A stretch of DNA of 64,000 nt from JACVRW01 sp963819635 (GTDB lineage Bacteria > Actinomycetota > Thermoleophilia > Solirubrobacterales > Thermoleophilaceae). Made by a program: the position numbers and the translations under genes. Below are positions 53,101 to 60,734 of this stretch, one piece after another. Position 1 is the stretch's first letter; every line of letters starts with the position of its first letter. Location: contig CAWFWX010000003.1 in NCBI GenBank assembly GCA_963819635.1, positions 186,001 to 250,000 of the forward strand. The letters are read 5' to 3'. The notes under the pieces are model-generated. The model was not told the DNA's origin. It searched no databases and saw only the letters and a list, made by a program, of their open reading frames with translations.

Positions 53101-53952
53101 GAACACCGCGCCGCTGACGCCGGCCAGGCCGGTGCCGGTGGGGAAGCTGGTCGTGATGCGGCTGTTGGCGTCCTCGGCCAGCCCGCCCGTCGCCGAGGTC
53201 GTGAAGTTGACCCGATACTGCGTGCGCGCGCCCTCCGCCGCCGACGGCGAACCATGCACGACCGAGATCGCGCTGACCGGGTTGTCGGCCACGACGGTGT
53301 AGGCCGCCGACTGCACCGGGGTCGGGTCGGTGGTCGTCGAGACGTTCAGCGTGTGCGAGCCGGCCGCAGGGTTGGTGACGCCGCTGAAGACGAGCCGCAC
53401 GCCCTGGTTGGGGCTCACGACGACGTTGTTGTTCAGGAAGCATTGGATCGACAGGCCGCTGGCGCTGAAGCAGCTGCCGATCTGGACGTCGCTGGTGTTG
53501 AAGACCGCGCCGCTGACGCCGGCCAGCCCGGTGCCGGTCGGGAAGCTGGTCGTGATGCGGTCGTCGGCGGCCTCGGACAGCCCGCCCGTTGCCGTGAAGT
53601 TCACCCGATACTGCGTGCGCGCGCCCTCCGCCGCCGACGGCGAACCATGCACGACCGTGACGTTCGAGACGTCGAACGCGGAGAACGGGCTCGACCCCAC
53701 TCCGGCCCAGTCCCACCGGAACACGGCAGCGTCCGCCTGAGGCTTGGTCTGGGCCGTCGCCGAGCCGGCCGCGGCGCTTGGCGCCAGCGTCCCGGCGGTT
53801 AGGAGCGCCAGCAGAGCAACCGCTGCCACTGCTGTGACCGCCAGCCCGCGCCGGAGGAAGGCGTACCTATAAGCGAGTCCGGGACCCCTGATTGGTCCAG
53901 TCTCCACCCGGTCGGCCTTGAGCGCAAATGACCCCAGGGATGAATGCGCCAT
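50161..53952 (-). CDS. Giant secreted repeat protein with six 133-aa repeats and Arg-rich C-terminus
   Basis: A 1263 aa exported protein. The ATG at 53952 gives a 65-residue leader with a signal helix (about residues 34-56, ending SAAAGSATA). Six repeats of about 133 aa follow; each has VVHGSPSAAEGARTQYRVNF, FPTGTGLAGVSGAVFNTSDV, a Cys pair (GSCFSANGLSIDCF) and F-S-G-V-T-N-P. Two bacterial Ig-like FRCSVDGGAFSAC modules come next, then a basic C-terminal domain (GRFRTRGRNSSATVRGT, DRCDGTLTQVRRGTVVVRDF) that I link to Thermoleophilia. It probably extends from the cell as an adhesin or fibre. Confidence 0.87.
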   Translation of the reverse strand: MAHSSLGSFALKADRVETGPIRGPGLAYRYAFLRRGLAVTAVAAVALLALLTAGTLAPSAAAGSATAQTKPQADAAVFRWDWAGVGSSPFSAFDVSNVTVVHGSPSAAEGARTQYRVNFTATGGLSEAADDRITTSFPTGTGLAGVSGAVFNTSDVQIGSCFSASGLSIQCFLNNNVVVSPNQGVRLVFSGVTNPAAGSHTLNVSTTTDPTPVQSAAYTVVADNPVSAISVVHGSPSAAEGARTQYRVNFTTSATGGLAEDANSRITTSFPTGTGLAGVSGAVFNTSDVQIGSCFSANGLSIDCFLNNNVTVNPNQGLRLVFSGVTNPPAGGRTLNVSTTSDTAPVASPTYTVVADNPVSAISVVHGSPSAAEGARTQYRVNFTTSATGGLAEDANSRITISFPTGTGLAGVSGAVFNTSDVQIGSCFSANGLSIDCFLNNNVTVNPNQGLRLVFSGVTNPAAGSHTLNVSTTSDTAPVASPSYTIVNDNPVSAISVVHGSPSAAEGARTQYRVNFTTSATGGLAEDANSRITTSFPTGTGLAGVSGAVFNTSDVQIGSCFSANGLSIDCFLNNNVTVNPNQGLRLVFSGVTNPAGRARTLNVSTTSDTTPVASPSYTVVADNPVSAISVVHGSPSAAEGARTQYRVNFTTSATGGLAEDANSRITTSFPTGTGLAGVSGAVFNTSDVQIGSCFSANGLSIDCFLNNNVTVNPNQGLRLVFSGVTNPPAGGRTLNVSTTSDTTPVASPTYTVVADNPVSGVTLTLDSDAPGVTTRWVPRFTTSATGGLAEDANSRITVSFPTGTGLAGVSGAVFNTSDVQIGSCFSANGLSIDCFLNNNTTVNPNQALRLNFTGVTNPSSAGPWTVDVSTTSDTTPVTSDPSTAGDSTPPDTVIDSGPSGTIGDSTPTFTFSSNEPGSTFRCSVDGGAFSACNTPFTTAALADGSHTFAVFAIDPAGNPDLSAASSTFTITTADTTPPDASITAGPSGPTEDETPSFEFNATEPGSSFECSIDGGAFAACSSPFTTPALPAGQHTFSVRARDGAGNLGPAATTTFTVEAQQIEDLPVPTLGEEVNVGPVPGSGPVLIAVPAGATAAARAHASQKGLTFVPLTEARQIPTGSFLDTRRGTVEMQSATGQGQRVQSGKFSAGLFQALQSRRRRDRGLTELRLKGGSFNRCGSSGGRKASASARVVRRVRSNAVGRFRTRGRNSSATVRGTIWTTTDRCDGTLTQVRRGTVVVRDFRRRRNVVVRAGKSYLARARG
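51290..53680 (-). repeat. Tandem 399 bp coding repeats
   Basis: Within the giant surface gene, the marker CGAACCATGC (plus-strand view) recurs at 52051, 52450, 52849, 53248 and 53641, giving a period of 399, 399, 399 and 393 bp. The four inner units look almost identical at the DNA level; the first and last have diverged. The copies probably arose by recent unequal recombination, and assemblers may collapse or expand them. Confidence 0.9.
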
Positions 53953-54116
53953 CCCTCGCGTCGGGCCGCCGCCGGGGCGGTGTCCGAACGCATCCCTCGG
54001 CGCCCGGACCGCGAGGTCACGGTCGTCGAACCACCGCCGCCCGCTGAACGATCTCCACGTACTCCTGCGACATGGCCGCCGAGCGCGAGAGTCGAAGGGT
54101 TCGGCAGGATGGGGGT

Positions 54117-54338
54117 ATGCCGAATGGTGGACAGGGCGACCGCTTCCGCACTCGACCGGCGCCCGACGGGCCGGGACTCGAGATCGTCTTCTTTGACGCA
54201 CGCACGGGCGAGGAGCGTGCGCTGGGCGTAGTCGACGACTACGGACAGGCGCAGCTGTTCATCTCCGGCGCGCTGGCCGCGATCGAAGCGTCCGGGGCGT
54301 ACGCGCGTGGTTACACGGCCGGGCTCGAGCTGCGTTAG
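54117..54338 (+). CDS. Small protein of unknown function
   Basis: A 73 aa frame from ATG 54117 (ATG 54072 also possible). It reads LEIVFFDARTGEERALGVVDDY and then QAQLFISGALAAIEASGAY, a compact beta-beta-alpha design. A purine-rich AGGATGGGGG precedes the start. The 3' end overlaps the last in-frame codons of the convergent RTX-like gene only if that gene is read past its frameshift. Not recognised. Confidence 0.5.
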   Translation: MPNGGQGDRFRTRPAPDGPGLEIVFFDARTGEERALGVVDDYGQAQLFISGALAAIEASGAYARGYTAGLELR

Positions 54339-54368
54339 GCGGCGCGCTCGGGGCGGGCTTCGGCAGTA

Positions 54369-56362
54369 CTACCGGCGTCTAGCGCGGGCCGCTCGCCTGA
54401 CGCGCTCGCAGTTTTGGTTGACGGCGTCGGTGCGGTCGGCGATGACCTTGTCCGGCCGCCGCCGCAGTCGATCGTGTCGCGCGTCCCATCGCGGGCAGCG
54501 ATCTCGTCGTCGCCCCCGCCGGCCGTGACCTTGTCCTTGCCGGCGCCAGGCGTGATCGCGTCGTTCCCGTTGCGCCCGTCGAGCTTGTCGTTGCCGGCGT
54601 CGCCGTTCATCCGGTCGGAGCCGCCGGAGCCCCTGAGGAGGTCCGTCCCGGTACCCCCGATCAACCGGTCGTCGCCCGAGAGCCCGAACAGGCAATCGTC
54701 CCCACCGCGCCCGCTGAGGACGTCTCGCCCGGCGGTACCCACGAGCACGTCGTCACCCGGAGTCCCAACGGTGAACGGCACCGTGCCGGGGCTTGCGCAA
54801 TCGCGGGCGACCGGAGACGGAGGCGACGGGGGAGAAGGGCCAGATCCGACCGGCGGAGCGTCGTCCACGCAGCGAACGGTGACGGTGACCGTCGCGCTGG
54901 AGCCGCCGTTGAGCGTGTAGGTGAAGGTGTCCCTGGTCGCGCCCAGGTCGTTGCAGTAGTCCGCGTTCGGCTGGTACGTCACGCCCCCGGCCGCTATCGC
55001 CGCGCTGCCGTTCGCGGGCTGGGTGACCGAGGCGACGACAATCGGGCCGCCGTCCGCGTCGGTGTCGTTGGCGAGCACGCCGATCGCCGTGGCGCCGTCG
55101 TCCTCGGTGACGACGGCGACGTCGTCCGTCGCCGTGGGCGGGGCGTCGAGGCACAGGGCGCCGGCAGTCGAGGAGGTGTTGCGGTAGAGCATCACAGCGG
55201 AGTTGCCCTGGTCGGCGATGACGAGGTCGGCGAGGCCGTCGCCGGTCAGGTCGTCCACGGCCATGGTCACGCGCGTGGCCGTAGCCGGATTCTGGTAGCC
55301 GAGCTGTGGGAGGTCGCGGCCGCCGTCGAAGTTGCCGCTGCCATCGCCGAGGTGGATCATCCCGGTCCCATACGTGCCCGCGGCGACCACGTCGTTGCAC
55401 GCGTCGCCATCCACGTCGGCGACCGCGACGGCGTCGACGCCCGGCGTCGAGGGCAGCGTCCTCTCGACCTGCTCGAGGCCCCCGCTCCCGCCGGGGTCCC
55501 ACTTGAAGTAGTGGATCGAGTTCACCCGGGCGCTCAAGCTGTTGACCGTCTGGCCCACGAGCACGTCGAGGTCGAGATCGTCGTCCAGGTCTCCGAATGT
55601 GGCCGATTCGAGGCCGCCGGACACGCTGCGTGTGCTCGAGCTCGCCCACACCAGGGGAAACGCTGGCGCGAAGCCGAAGATCCCCAGCTGGTTGCCGGTC
55701 GCATCGCTCAGGACCTCGTCGGGCGGCACGCCGGCAGCGCTTCCGTTCAGGTCGCCGACCGCCAGCGGTCCCTGCACGGGGGCGTGGTTCGTGTCGCACA
55801 CGATCTGACCCGGGTCGAGCTCGTAGCTGATGCACAGCTCGCGGCCGAAGCTGCCGACCGCATGCTGGAAGACGAGCAGCGGAACGGGATTGCCGTCCGG
55901 CCGTCGCATCAGCGCGAGCATGTCGAGCGTCGCGCTCCCGAGGTATTGCTGGATGCCGAGGTTGATCGCCTCCGGGTTGCCCAGCCCGCCCGCGCCGTCC
56001 CCCGTGAGCCGGACGACGTAGGGCGTGCAGGCCACGTACGCGTCGAGCTTGCCGTCGGGCTGCAGCCGGTCACCCGGCGCCGGCTGGGTCACGTCGCCGA
56101 GCGTGATGTCCACCGCCTTGCCCGCGCACTGCGCCCCGGCTGTGTACGGCTGCATCGGCGCGAAGGTCCCGTCGCCGTTGTTGAGCATCACTCCCACGCT
56201 GCCGGGCGAGAAGAGGGCGACCACGATGTCCTTGCCGTGCACGCCGTCGAGATCGCCGATCGCGACGGACTGCGGGGCAGCCGCCAGGGGGATGTCGGTG
56301 CGATCGAAGCTCACCGACGCCTCGGCCGTGGGCACTCCCCCCAACGCCGTTCCGAGGAGCAT
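54369..56362 (-). CDS. Secreted FG-GAP/cadherin-like protein with RTX calcium repeats, frame-broken at the C-terminus
   Basis: An exported protein of about 664 aa. Signal-like N-terminus (MLLGTALGGVPTAEAS). Residues ~20-400 hold FG-GAP/VCBS repeats (SVAIGDLDGVHGKDIVVA, DVDGDACNDVVAAG, DDLTGDGLADLVIAD). Residues ~410-510 are a tandem-95-like domain (GVLANDTDADG). The end is a hemolysin-type calcium-binding array (GTPGDDVLVGTAGRDVLSG, GGDDCLFGLSGDDRL). The typical RTX close D-T-I-D-C-G-G-G-R is followed by D-K-V-I-A-D-R-T-D-A-V only if one G is added near 54453; as written, the frame instead runs on to 54335. A large adhesin is likely. Confidence 0.82.
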
Positions 56363-56448
56363 TACGAGCGTCCAGCGGCTCAGGCGCCAGGCAGGAGGAG
56401 AGATGCAAGCGACCCTACTCTGTCCGTCCCATGGCCCGGGCCCGGCAG

Positions 56449-56521
56449 TACCGCCACGGGGATTCGAACCCCGGTTTCCGCCGTGAGAGGGCGGCGTCCT
56501 AGTCCCCTAGACGATGGCGGC
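56449..56521 (-). tRNA. tRNA-Glu(CUC)
   Basis: A 73 nt tRNA on the minus strand: GCCGCCA at the 5' end pairs with TGGCGGT (G1-U72, usual for actinobacterial tRNA-Glu), anticodon loop CTCTCAC (CUC) between CCGCC and GGCGG, T-loop GTTCGAATC. Confidence 0.95.
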
Positions 56522-56599
56522 GCGGCGAGCGATTCTAGCGGCCCTGAGGGCGTCTGCCTTGCCGGCGGGCCGGTGGGGTGGGATATGCTGCTCGCGTTC

Positions 56600-56750
56600 T
56601 ACGGCCGGTGGTCGAGGGAAGTCGGGTGTCAATCCCGCGCGGTCCCGCCACTGTGAACGGGCGCTGATGCGTCGCATCTAGCCACTGGGGAGCCGACGGC
56701 TCACCGGGAAGGCGCGGCGCGGAGTCCGAAGCCAGGAGACCTCACTCCGG
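56600..56750 (+). promoter_or_regulatory. Cobalamin (AdoCbl) riboswitch
   Basis: All hallmarks of the B12 riboswitch occur in order: GGTGGTCGAGGGAAGTCGGG, then GTCAATCCCGCGCGGTCCCG, CCACTGTGAACGG, GCCACTGGGGA, a CGGGAAGGCG block and the B12 box GAAGCCAGGAGACC at about 56729-56742. The first gene starts at 56788. It is expected to repress the whole downstream operon when adenosylcobalamin is plentiful, which ties the ECF importer to cobalamin or a precursor. Confidence 0.95.
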
Positions 56751-56787
56751 TCAAAGCCCATTCGACCCTCGAGGAAGGGGTGGCTCG

Positions 56788-58214
56788 ATGACCGATCGCC
56801 TCCGTAAAGCGCTCCCCGTGGCGCTACTGCTGTTTGTCCTCGTGGCGGCGCCCGGCGCCGTCGCGGCGCCCGTCACGGTGAACCTGCGTGTGGAGGGCGT
56901 TGCCGACACGATCTTCGACGGCTCCGTCGTCACCGACGCGCATCAGACGACGACGCCGACCGACGGCGTGGCGCGTCCCTGCGACGGCACGAACTCGGGC
57001 GGCGCGCCCCGGCCGACCGCGATCGGCGCGCTCGATGACGGCTCGAAGGCCGCCGGCTTTGCGTGGGACGCCGGCTGGGACTCCGGCTTCGGCGACTACT
57101 ACCCGTTCCTCCAGATCGGGTCGGAGACGATCGACTCGTCCCACTACCTCGCCTTCTACCTGAACTGGGTGTACGCGAACTTCGGCGGGTGCACCCAGAC
57201 GGTCGAACAGGGCGACGAGGTCCTGTTCGCGCACTCGAACTTCTCGCAGTCGAACGTGCTTCGCCTCAGCGGCCCGACCACGGCGACGACAGGGCAGAGC
57301 GTGACCGTGAACGTCGAGGAGTTCGACGGCTCCAAGGGCAAACCGCGCCGCGGGCGCGAGCGTTCTCGGAACGACGACGGGCGCGGACGGATCCGCGACG
57401 CTCAGCTTCGCCCAGGAGGGCATCTACCGCCTCAAGGCGGAGCGCGACGACGCGGTCCGCTCCAACGCCGTCGTGCTGTGCGTCGATCCGCCCGGGGCGA
57501 CGCCCTGCACCTCCACCGACAGCGCGGCGCCGTCGATCGAGTCGGGCTTCGAGCGAATCCGACCCGGCGCTGCCGGGCCGGCGCCTGGCCAGCCGCGACG
57601 GGCGCTCGCGCACGATGCTGTTGGCATGGTCCGCGGGCGACGGAGCCGGCAGCGGCATCGCGCACTCCAGCGTCGAGGTGAGCGACGCGAACAACGGCGC
57701 CGGCGCGAGCCAGGCCGAGCCGGAGTGGCGGACGCTGCTCGACAAGGCGCCCGTCAACGGGCTGCACTTCCGAGGCCAGTCGGGGGACGCCTACCGGTTC
57801 CGCATCACGGCAACCGACCGCGCGCTCAACTCCGCGACCATCGTGACCGACCCCGTGCTGATCCCGGTCGACGACCGCGACCGCCGGCTCCTGCGTCTCT
57901 CGCCCGGTTGGAAGCGGACGCGGGCGGCGAGCGCCTGGGGACGCACGACGGTTCGCGCCGCGCGCGCGGGCGCCACCGGGCGCATGAGCTTCCGGGGCAC
58001 GCAGCTCGCCCTGATCGGCCGCAAGCTGCCGGGGGGCGGGCGGCTCCGGGTGACCATCGACGGCCGCAGCCGGACCCTCCGGGCGCGCGGTCGGACCGGG
58101 CACCGGAGCGTGCTGTGGGTGAGCCCGCGGCTCGGGTCGGGGGCGCACGTGCTGCGGCTGCGCTCGCTCGGCGGCGGACCGGTTGAGCTCGACGCGGTCG
58201 CGCCGTCGCCATGA
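56788..58214 (+). CDS. Secreted DUF4430-like protein, first gene of the riboswitch operon (two extra bases)
   Basis: An exported protein of about 474 aa once two single-base breaks are removed (near 57346 and 57548). Signal peptide residues 1-26 (AVAAPV). The N-terminal domain has VTVNLRVEGVADTIFDG, the Y-L-A-F-Y-L-N-W strand and GGCTQTVEQGDEVLF, a layout like DUF4430 (the transcobalamin-type beta domain). A bacterial Ig/carboxypeptidase-like domain follows (GASVLGTTTGADGSATLSF). The C-terminal ~150 residues are another basic beta domain (GTQLALIGRKLPGGGRLRVTIDG). The stop overlaps the next start (ATGA). A role in capturing cobalamin outside the cell is inferred from the riboswitch and fold. 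Confidence 0.78.
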
Positions 58215-58915
58215 GGGCGCGCGCCGCGCTTGCCGGCGGCCTGGCGGCGATGGCATTGGCCTCGCCGTCGGACGCGAGCGCCGCTGCCCCCAAGGTCCAG
58301 CAGATGATCGTCTTCCGCGACGGGCACGCGCTCACGAAGCGCGTGTCCACCGCGGCGACGACGGTCAGGGTCGGCGGCCGCACGTGCGCCGCCGGCGATC
58401 GCACTCCGCTGGCCGCGCTCGTGCGGAGCAGGCCCGGCCGCTTGGGGCTGCGCGACTTCGGCGCGTGTTCTTCACGCGCGCGTGACGGAGCGGGCCTGTT
58501 CGTCACGCGCCTCGGCGCGGACCGCAACCGCGGCCAGCGCGGCTGGGTCTACAAGGTCGGGCGCCGCGCGGCCAGCGCGGGCGCGGGCGACGTCAGCGGG
58601 CCGTTCGGCAACGGCCGGCTGCGCGCCGGCCAGCGGATCACGTGGTTCTACTGCGTCCGCGCCGCGGACTGCCAGCGCACGCTCGAGGTCCGTGCGACGC
58701 CGGCGCCCGGGGGCATCGTGGCCACCGTCCGCGGCTACGACGATGCCGGCAAGGGCGTTCCCGTCGAGGGCGCGAGCGTCAGCGCCGGCGGCCTCACCGG
58801 CCTGACCGCCGCCGACGGCCGCGTGCAGCTCGCGCTCCCCTCCGGCACGTACCGGCTCGCGGCCCGCAAGGATGGCCTGGTGCGCTCATTCACCGAACGG
58901 GTCGAGGTGCCGTGA
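58211..58915 (+). CDS. Secreted DUF4430-like/carboxypeptidase-regulatory-like protein
   Basis: A 234 aa exported protein, signal peptide residues 1-25. Residues ~28-155 resemble a DUF4430-like fold: GWVYKVGRRAASAGAGD, then GNGRLRAGQRITWFYCVRAADC; the W-x-Y and G-x-R-I-x-W patterns match strands of that domain. Residues ~160-230 form a carboxypeptidase-regulatory-like beta-sandwich (ATVRGYDDAGKGVPVEGASV, GLTAADGRVQLALPSGTYRL). Starts and stops overlap both neighbours by 4 bp. I infer a partner in the cobalamin operon; ligand binding is unproven. Confidence 0.72.
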   Translation: MRARAALAGGLAAMALASPSDASAAAPKVQQMIVFRDGHALTKRVSTAATTVRVGGRTCAAGDRTPLAALVRSRPGRLGLRDFGACSSRARDGAGLFVTRLGADRNRGQRGWVYKVGRRAASAGAGDVSGPFGNGRLRAGQRITWFYCVRAADCQRTLEVRATPAPGGIVATVRGYDDAGKGVPVEGASVSAGGLTGLTAADGRVQLALPSGTYRLAARKDGLVRSFTERVEVP

Positions 58916-59856
58916 GGCGTGTCCGCGCGCTGCTCGCAGCCCTCCTGGTCGCCGGTCTCGTCGCCGCGGCGGCGGGCTGCGGATTCGGCGAGGGCGATGA
59001 GCGCGCGGGCGGCGGAGCGACGCTTCGCGTCACGCGCGACTTCGGCCACCGTCCGCTCGGCGAGGTCCGCCTCGACAAGGTCCGCGAGGGCCAGACGGTC
59101 ATGCGGATGCTGCGATCGGAGTTCGACGTCACCACGCGCTTCGGCGGCCGCTTCGTGCAGTCGATCGACGGGCTGTCGGGCGAGGGCGGCGAGGGCCAGG
59201 TCGACTGGTTCTTCTTCGTCAACGGCGTGGAGGCCGACAAGGGCGCGGCCGAGTGGGAGGTGTCGCCCGGCGACCGGATCCAGTGGGACCGCCGCGACTG
59301 GAGCGCCGCCATGCGCGTGCCCGCGATCGTCGGCGCCTACCCGGAGCCGTTCGTGAGCGGGGTCGGCGGCAAGCGACGGCCGGTGCGGGTGGAGTGCGAG
59401 GACGTCGAGGCGCGAGCGTGTTCCGAGGCGCGCAGCCGGCTCAGGGAGACGGGTGTGCCGACCTCCGCCTCCTCCATCGGCGCCCCCGGCACGGAGGAGG
59501 TCACGCGTCTCGTCGTCGCCCGCTGGCCGGAGGCGCGCGGTGTGCGCGGCGCCTCGGAGCTCGAGAACGGGCCCGAGTCGAGCGGCGTGTTCGCGCGTTT
59601 CAGTGACGATGGAGCGACCCTCGAGCTCCTCGACGAGCACGGCGAGACCGTGCGGCGCGTCCGCCGCGGCGACGGCGTGGGGCTGGTGTTCGCGCTCCAG
59701 CCGCGTGCCGAGGAGCTGCTCTGGGTCGTGACCGCGCTCGACGAACAGGGCCTCGAGGCGGGCGTGCGAGCGCTCGACCGGACGAAGCTGCGTGACGCGT
59801 TCGCGGTGGCGGCCACGGGCGACCGCGTTGAGAAGCTTCCGGTGAAGAGCGAATGA
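58912..59856 (+). CDS. DUF4430 (transcobalamin-like) lipoprotein
   Basis: A 314 aa lipoprotein: signal helix and lipobox AAAGCGF (Cys near residue 23). Residues ~35-135 are a clear DUF4430 domain with RDFGHRPLGEVRLDKVREGQTVM, WFFFVNGVEADKG and VSPGDRIQWDRRDW. DUF4430 is the family named after its similarity to the C-terminal beta domain of transcobalamin and intrinsic factor. The remaining half (SELENGPESSGVFARF, RPEEL-like helices) is unrecognised. GTG 58912 overlaps the previous stop. It is the best candidate for the membrane-tethered ligand receiver of the ECF transporter. Confidence 0.82.
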   Translation: MRRVRALLAALLVAGLVAAAAGCGFGEGDERAGGGATLRVTRDFGHRPLGEVRLDKVREGQTVMRMLRSEFDVTTRFGGRFVQSIDGLSGEGGEGQVDWFFFVNGVEADKGAAEWEVSPGDRIQWDRRDWSAAMRVPAIVGAYPEPFVSGVGGKRRPVRVECEDVEARACSEARSRLRETGVPTSASSIGAPGTEEVTRLVVARWPEARGVRGASELENGPESSGVFARFSDDGATLELLDEHGETVRRVRRGDGVGLVFALQPRAEELLWVVTALDEQGLEAGVRALDRTKLRDAFAVAATGDRVEKLPVKSE

Positions 59857-60734
59857 GCCTGATCCCGGTGTACCGAAGCCGGCCGAGCGCACTTCACGCG
59901 GCGCGCGCCGGCGCGGGAGCGGCGCTCTGCGGAGCGCTCGCGCTGACGGGAGCGCTGTACCTGCATCCGCTGATCCTGTCCGCCGCGCTCGCGGCGATCG
60001 TGCTCACCGGCGTCGTGGCCGGCGTCGGCGCCGAGATCGCGCGCTCGCTCAGGTTCGCGCTCCCGTTCGCGCTCCTCATCGCCGTGATCAACCCGCTCGT
60101 CTACCCCGAGGGCGACACGCTCCTCATCCGCGGCGGCGAGTTCCTCGGCAGGAACATCGACATCACGCTCGAGGCGACCGCGGCTGGGGTCTTCAACGGA
60201 TTGCGCGTGATCGTGATCGTGACCGCGTTCGGCCTCCTGTCAGCCGCCGTCGACCCGGACGAGCTGCTCCGGATGTTCCGTCGCGTGTCGTACCGCTCGG
60301 CGCTGACGGCGACGCTCGCCACACGGCTCGTTCCCGTGCTCGCGCGCGACGCCACGCGGATGAGCGACGCGGCGCGCTGCCGGCCGCGGCCGCCCGGCCG
60401 GCTCGCCGTGGCTCGCGCGGCGCTCGCGGGCGCGCTCGACCGGGCGGTCGACGTGGCGGCTGCCCTCGAGGTGCGCGGCTACGCGCTCGGCGGCCGGACC
60501 GCGCGGCGTGCCAGGCCGTGGTCGCGTCACGACTTCCGGGTCGCGGGAGCGGCGGCGGTGATCGCCGTCGGGGCGGTCACGGGCGCGGTCCTCGGCGTGG
60601 GCACCGTCGAGCCCTATCCGACGCTCCAGGTCGAGACGGGGGGCACCGAGGTCCTGCTGAGCGCGTCGCTCGTGCTCGTCGCGCTGTCGCCGTTCGCGGG
60701 GCGCGGGGCGCGCATGGGGGTGGCGCATGCGTGA
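59853..60734 (+). CDS. ECF transporter T-component (EcfT/CbiQ)
   Basis: A 293 aa integral membrane scaffold of an energy-coupling-factor importer. N-terminal helices (ALALTGALYLHPLIL, SLRFALPFALLIAVINPLV) and the helical coupling domain are visible; the family A-R-x coupling motif appears as DAARCRPRP where most have ARG, after ATLATRLVPVLARD. Two further helices close it. It transmits ATPase movement to the S-component. ATG 59853 overlaps the upstream stop, and the end overlaps the ATPase start by 8 bp. Confidence 0.9.
   Translation: MSLIPVYRSRPSALHAARAGAGAALCGALALTGALYLHPLILSAALAAIVLTGVVAGVGAEIARSLRFALPFALLIAVINPLVYPEGDTLLIRGGEFLGRNIDITLEATAAGVFNGLRVIVIVTAFGLLSAAVDPDELLRMFRRVSYRSALTATLATRLVPVLARDATRMSDAARCRPRPPGRLAVARAALAGALDRAVDVAAALEVRGYALGGRTARRARPWSRHDFRVAGAAAVIAVGAVTGAVLGVGTVEPYPTLQVETGGTEVLLSASLVLVALSPFAGRGARMGVAHA

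Noticed and set aside
51290..53680. Possible CRISPR array because of regularly spaced direct repeats
   Set aside because: The period is 399 bp, the repeats are long coding units without short spacers, and no cas genes are present.
51209..53716. 835-codon minus-strand frame and several ~130-codon plus-strand frames inside the surface repeat gene
   Set aside because: They are repetitive only because the true coding repeats are; the main frame has a signal peptide, Ig-like and C-terminal domains.
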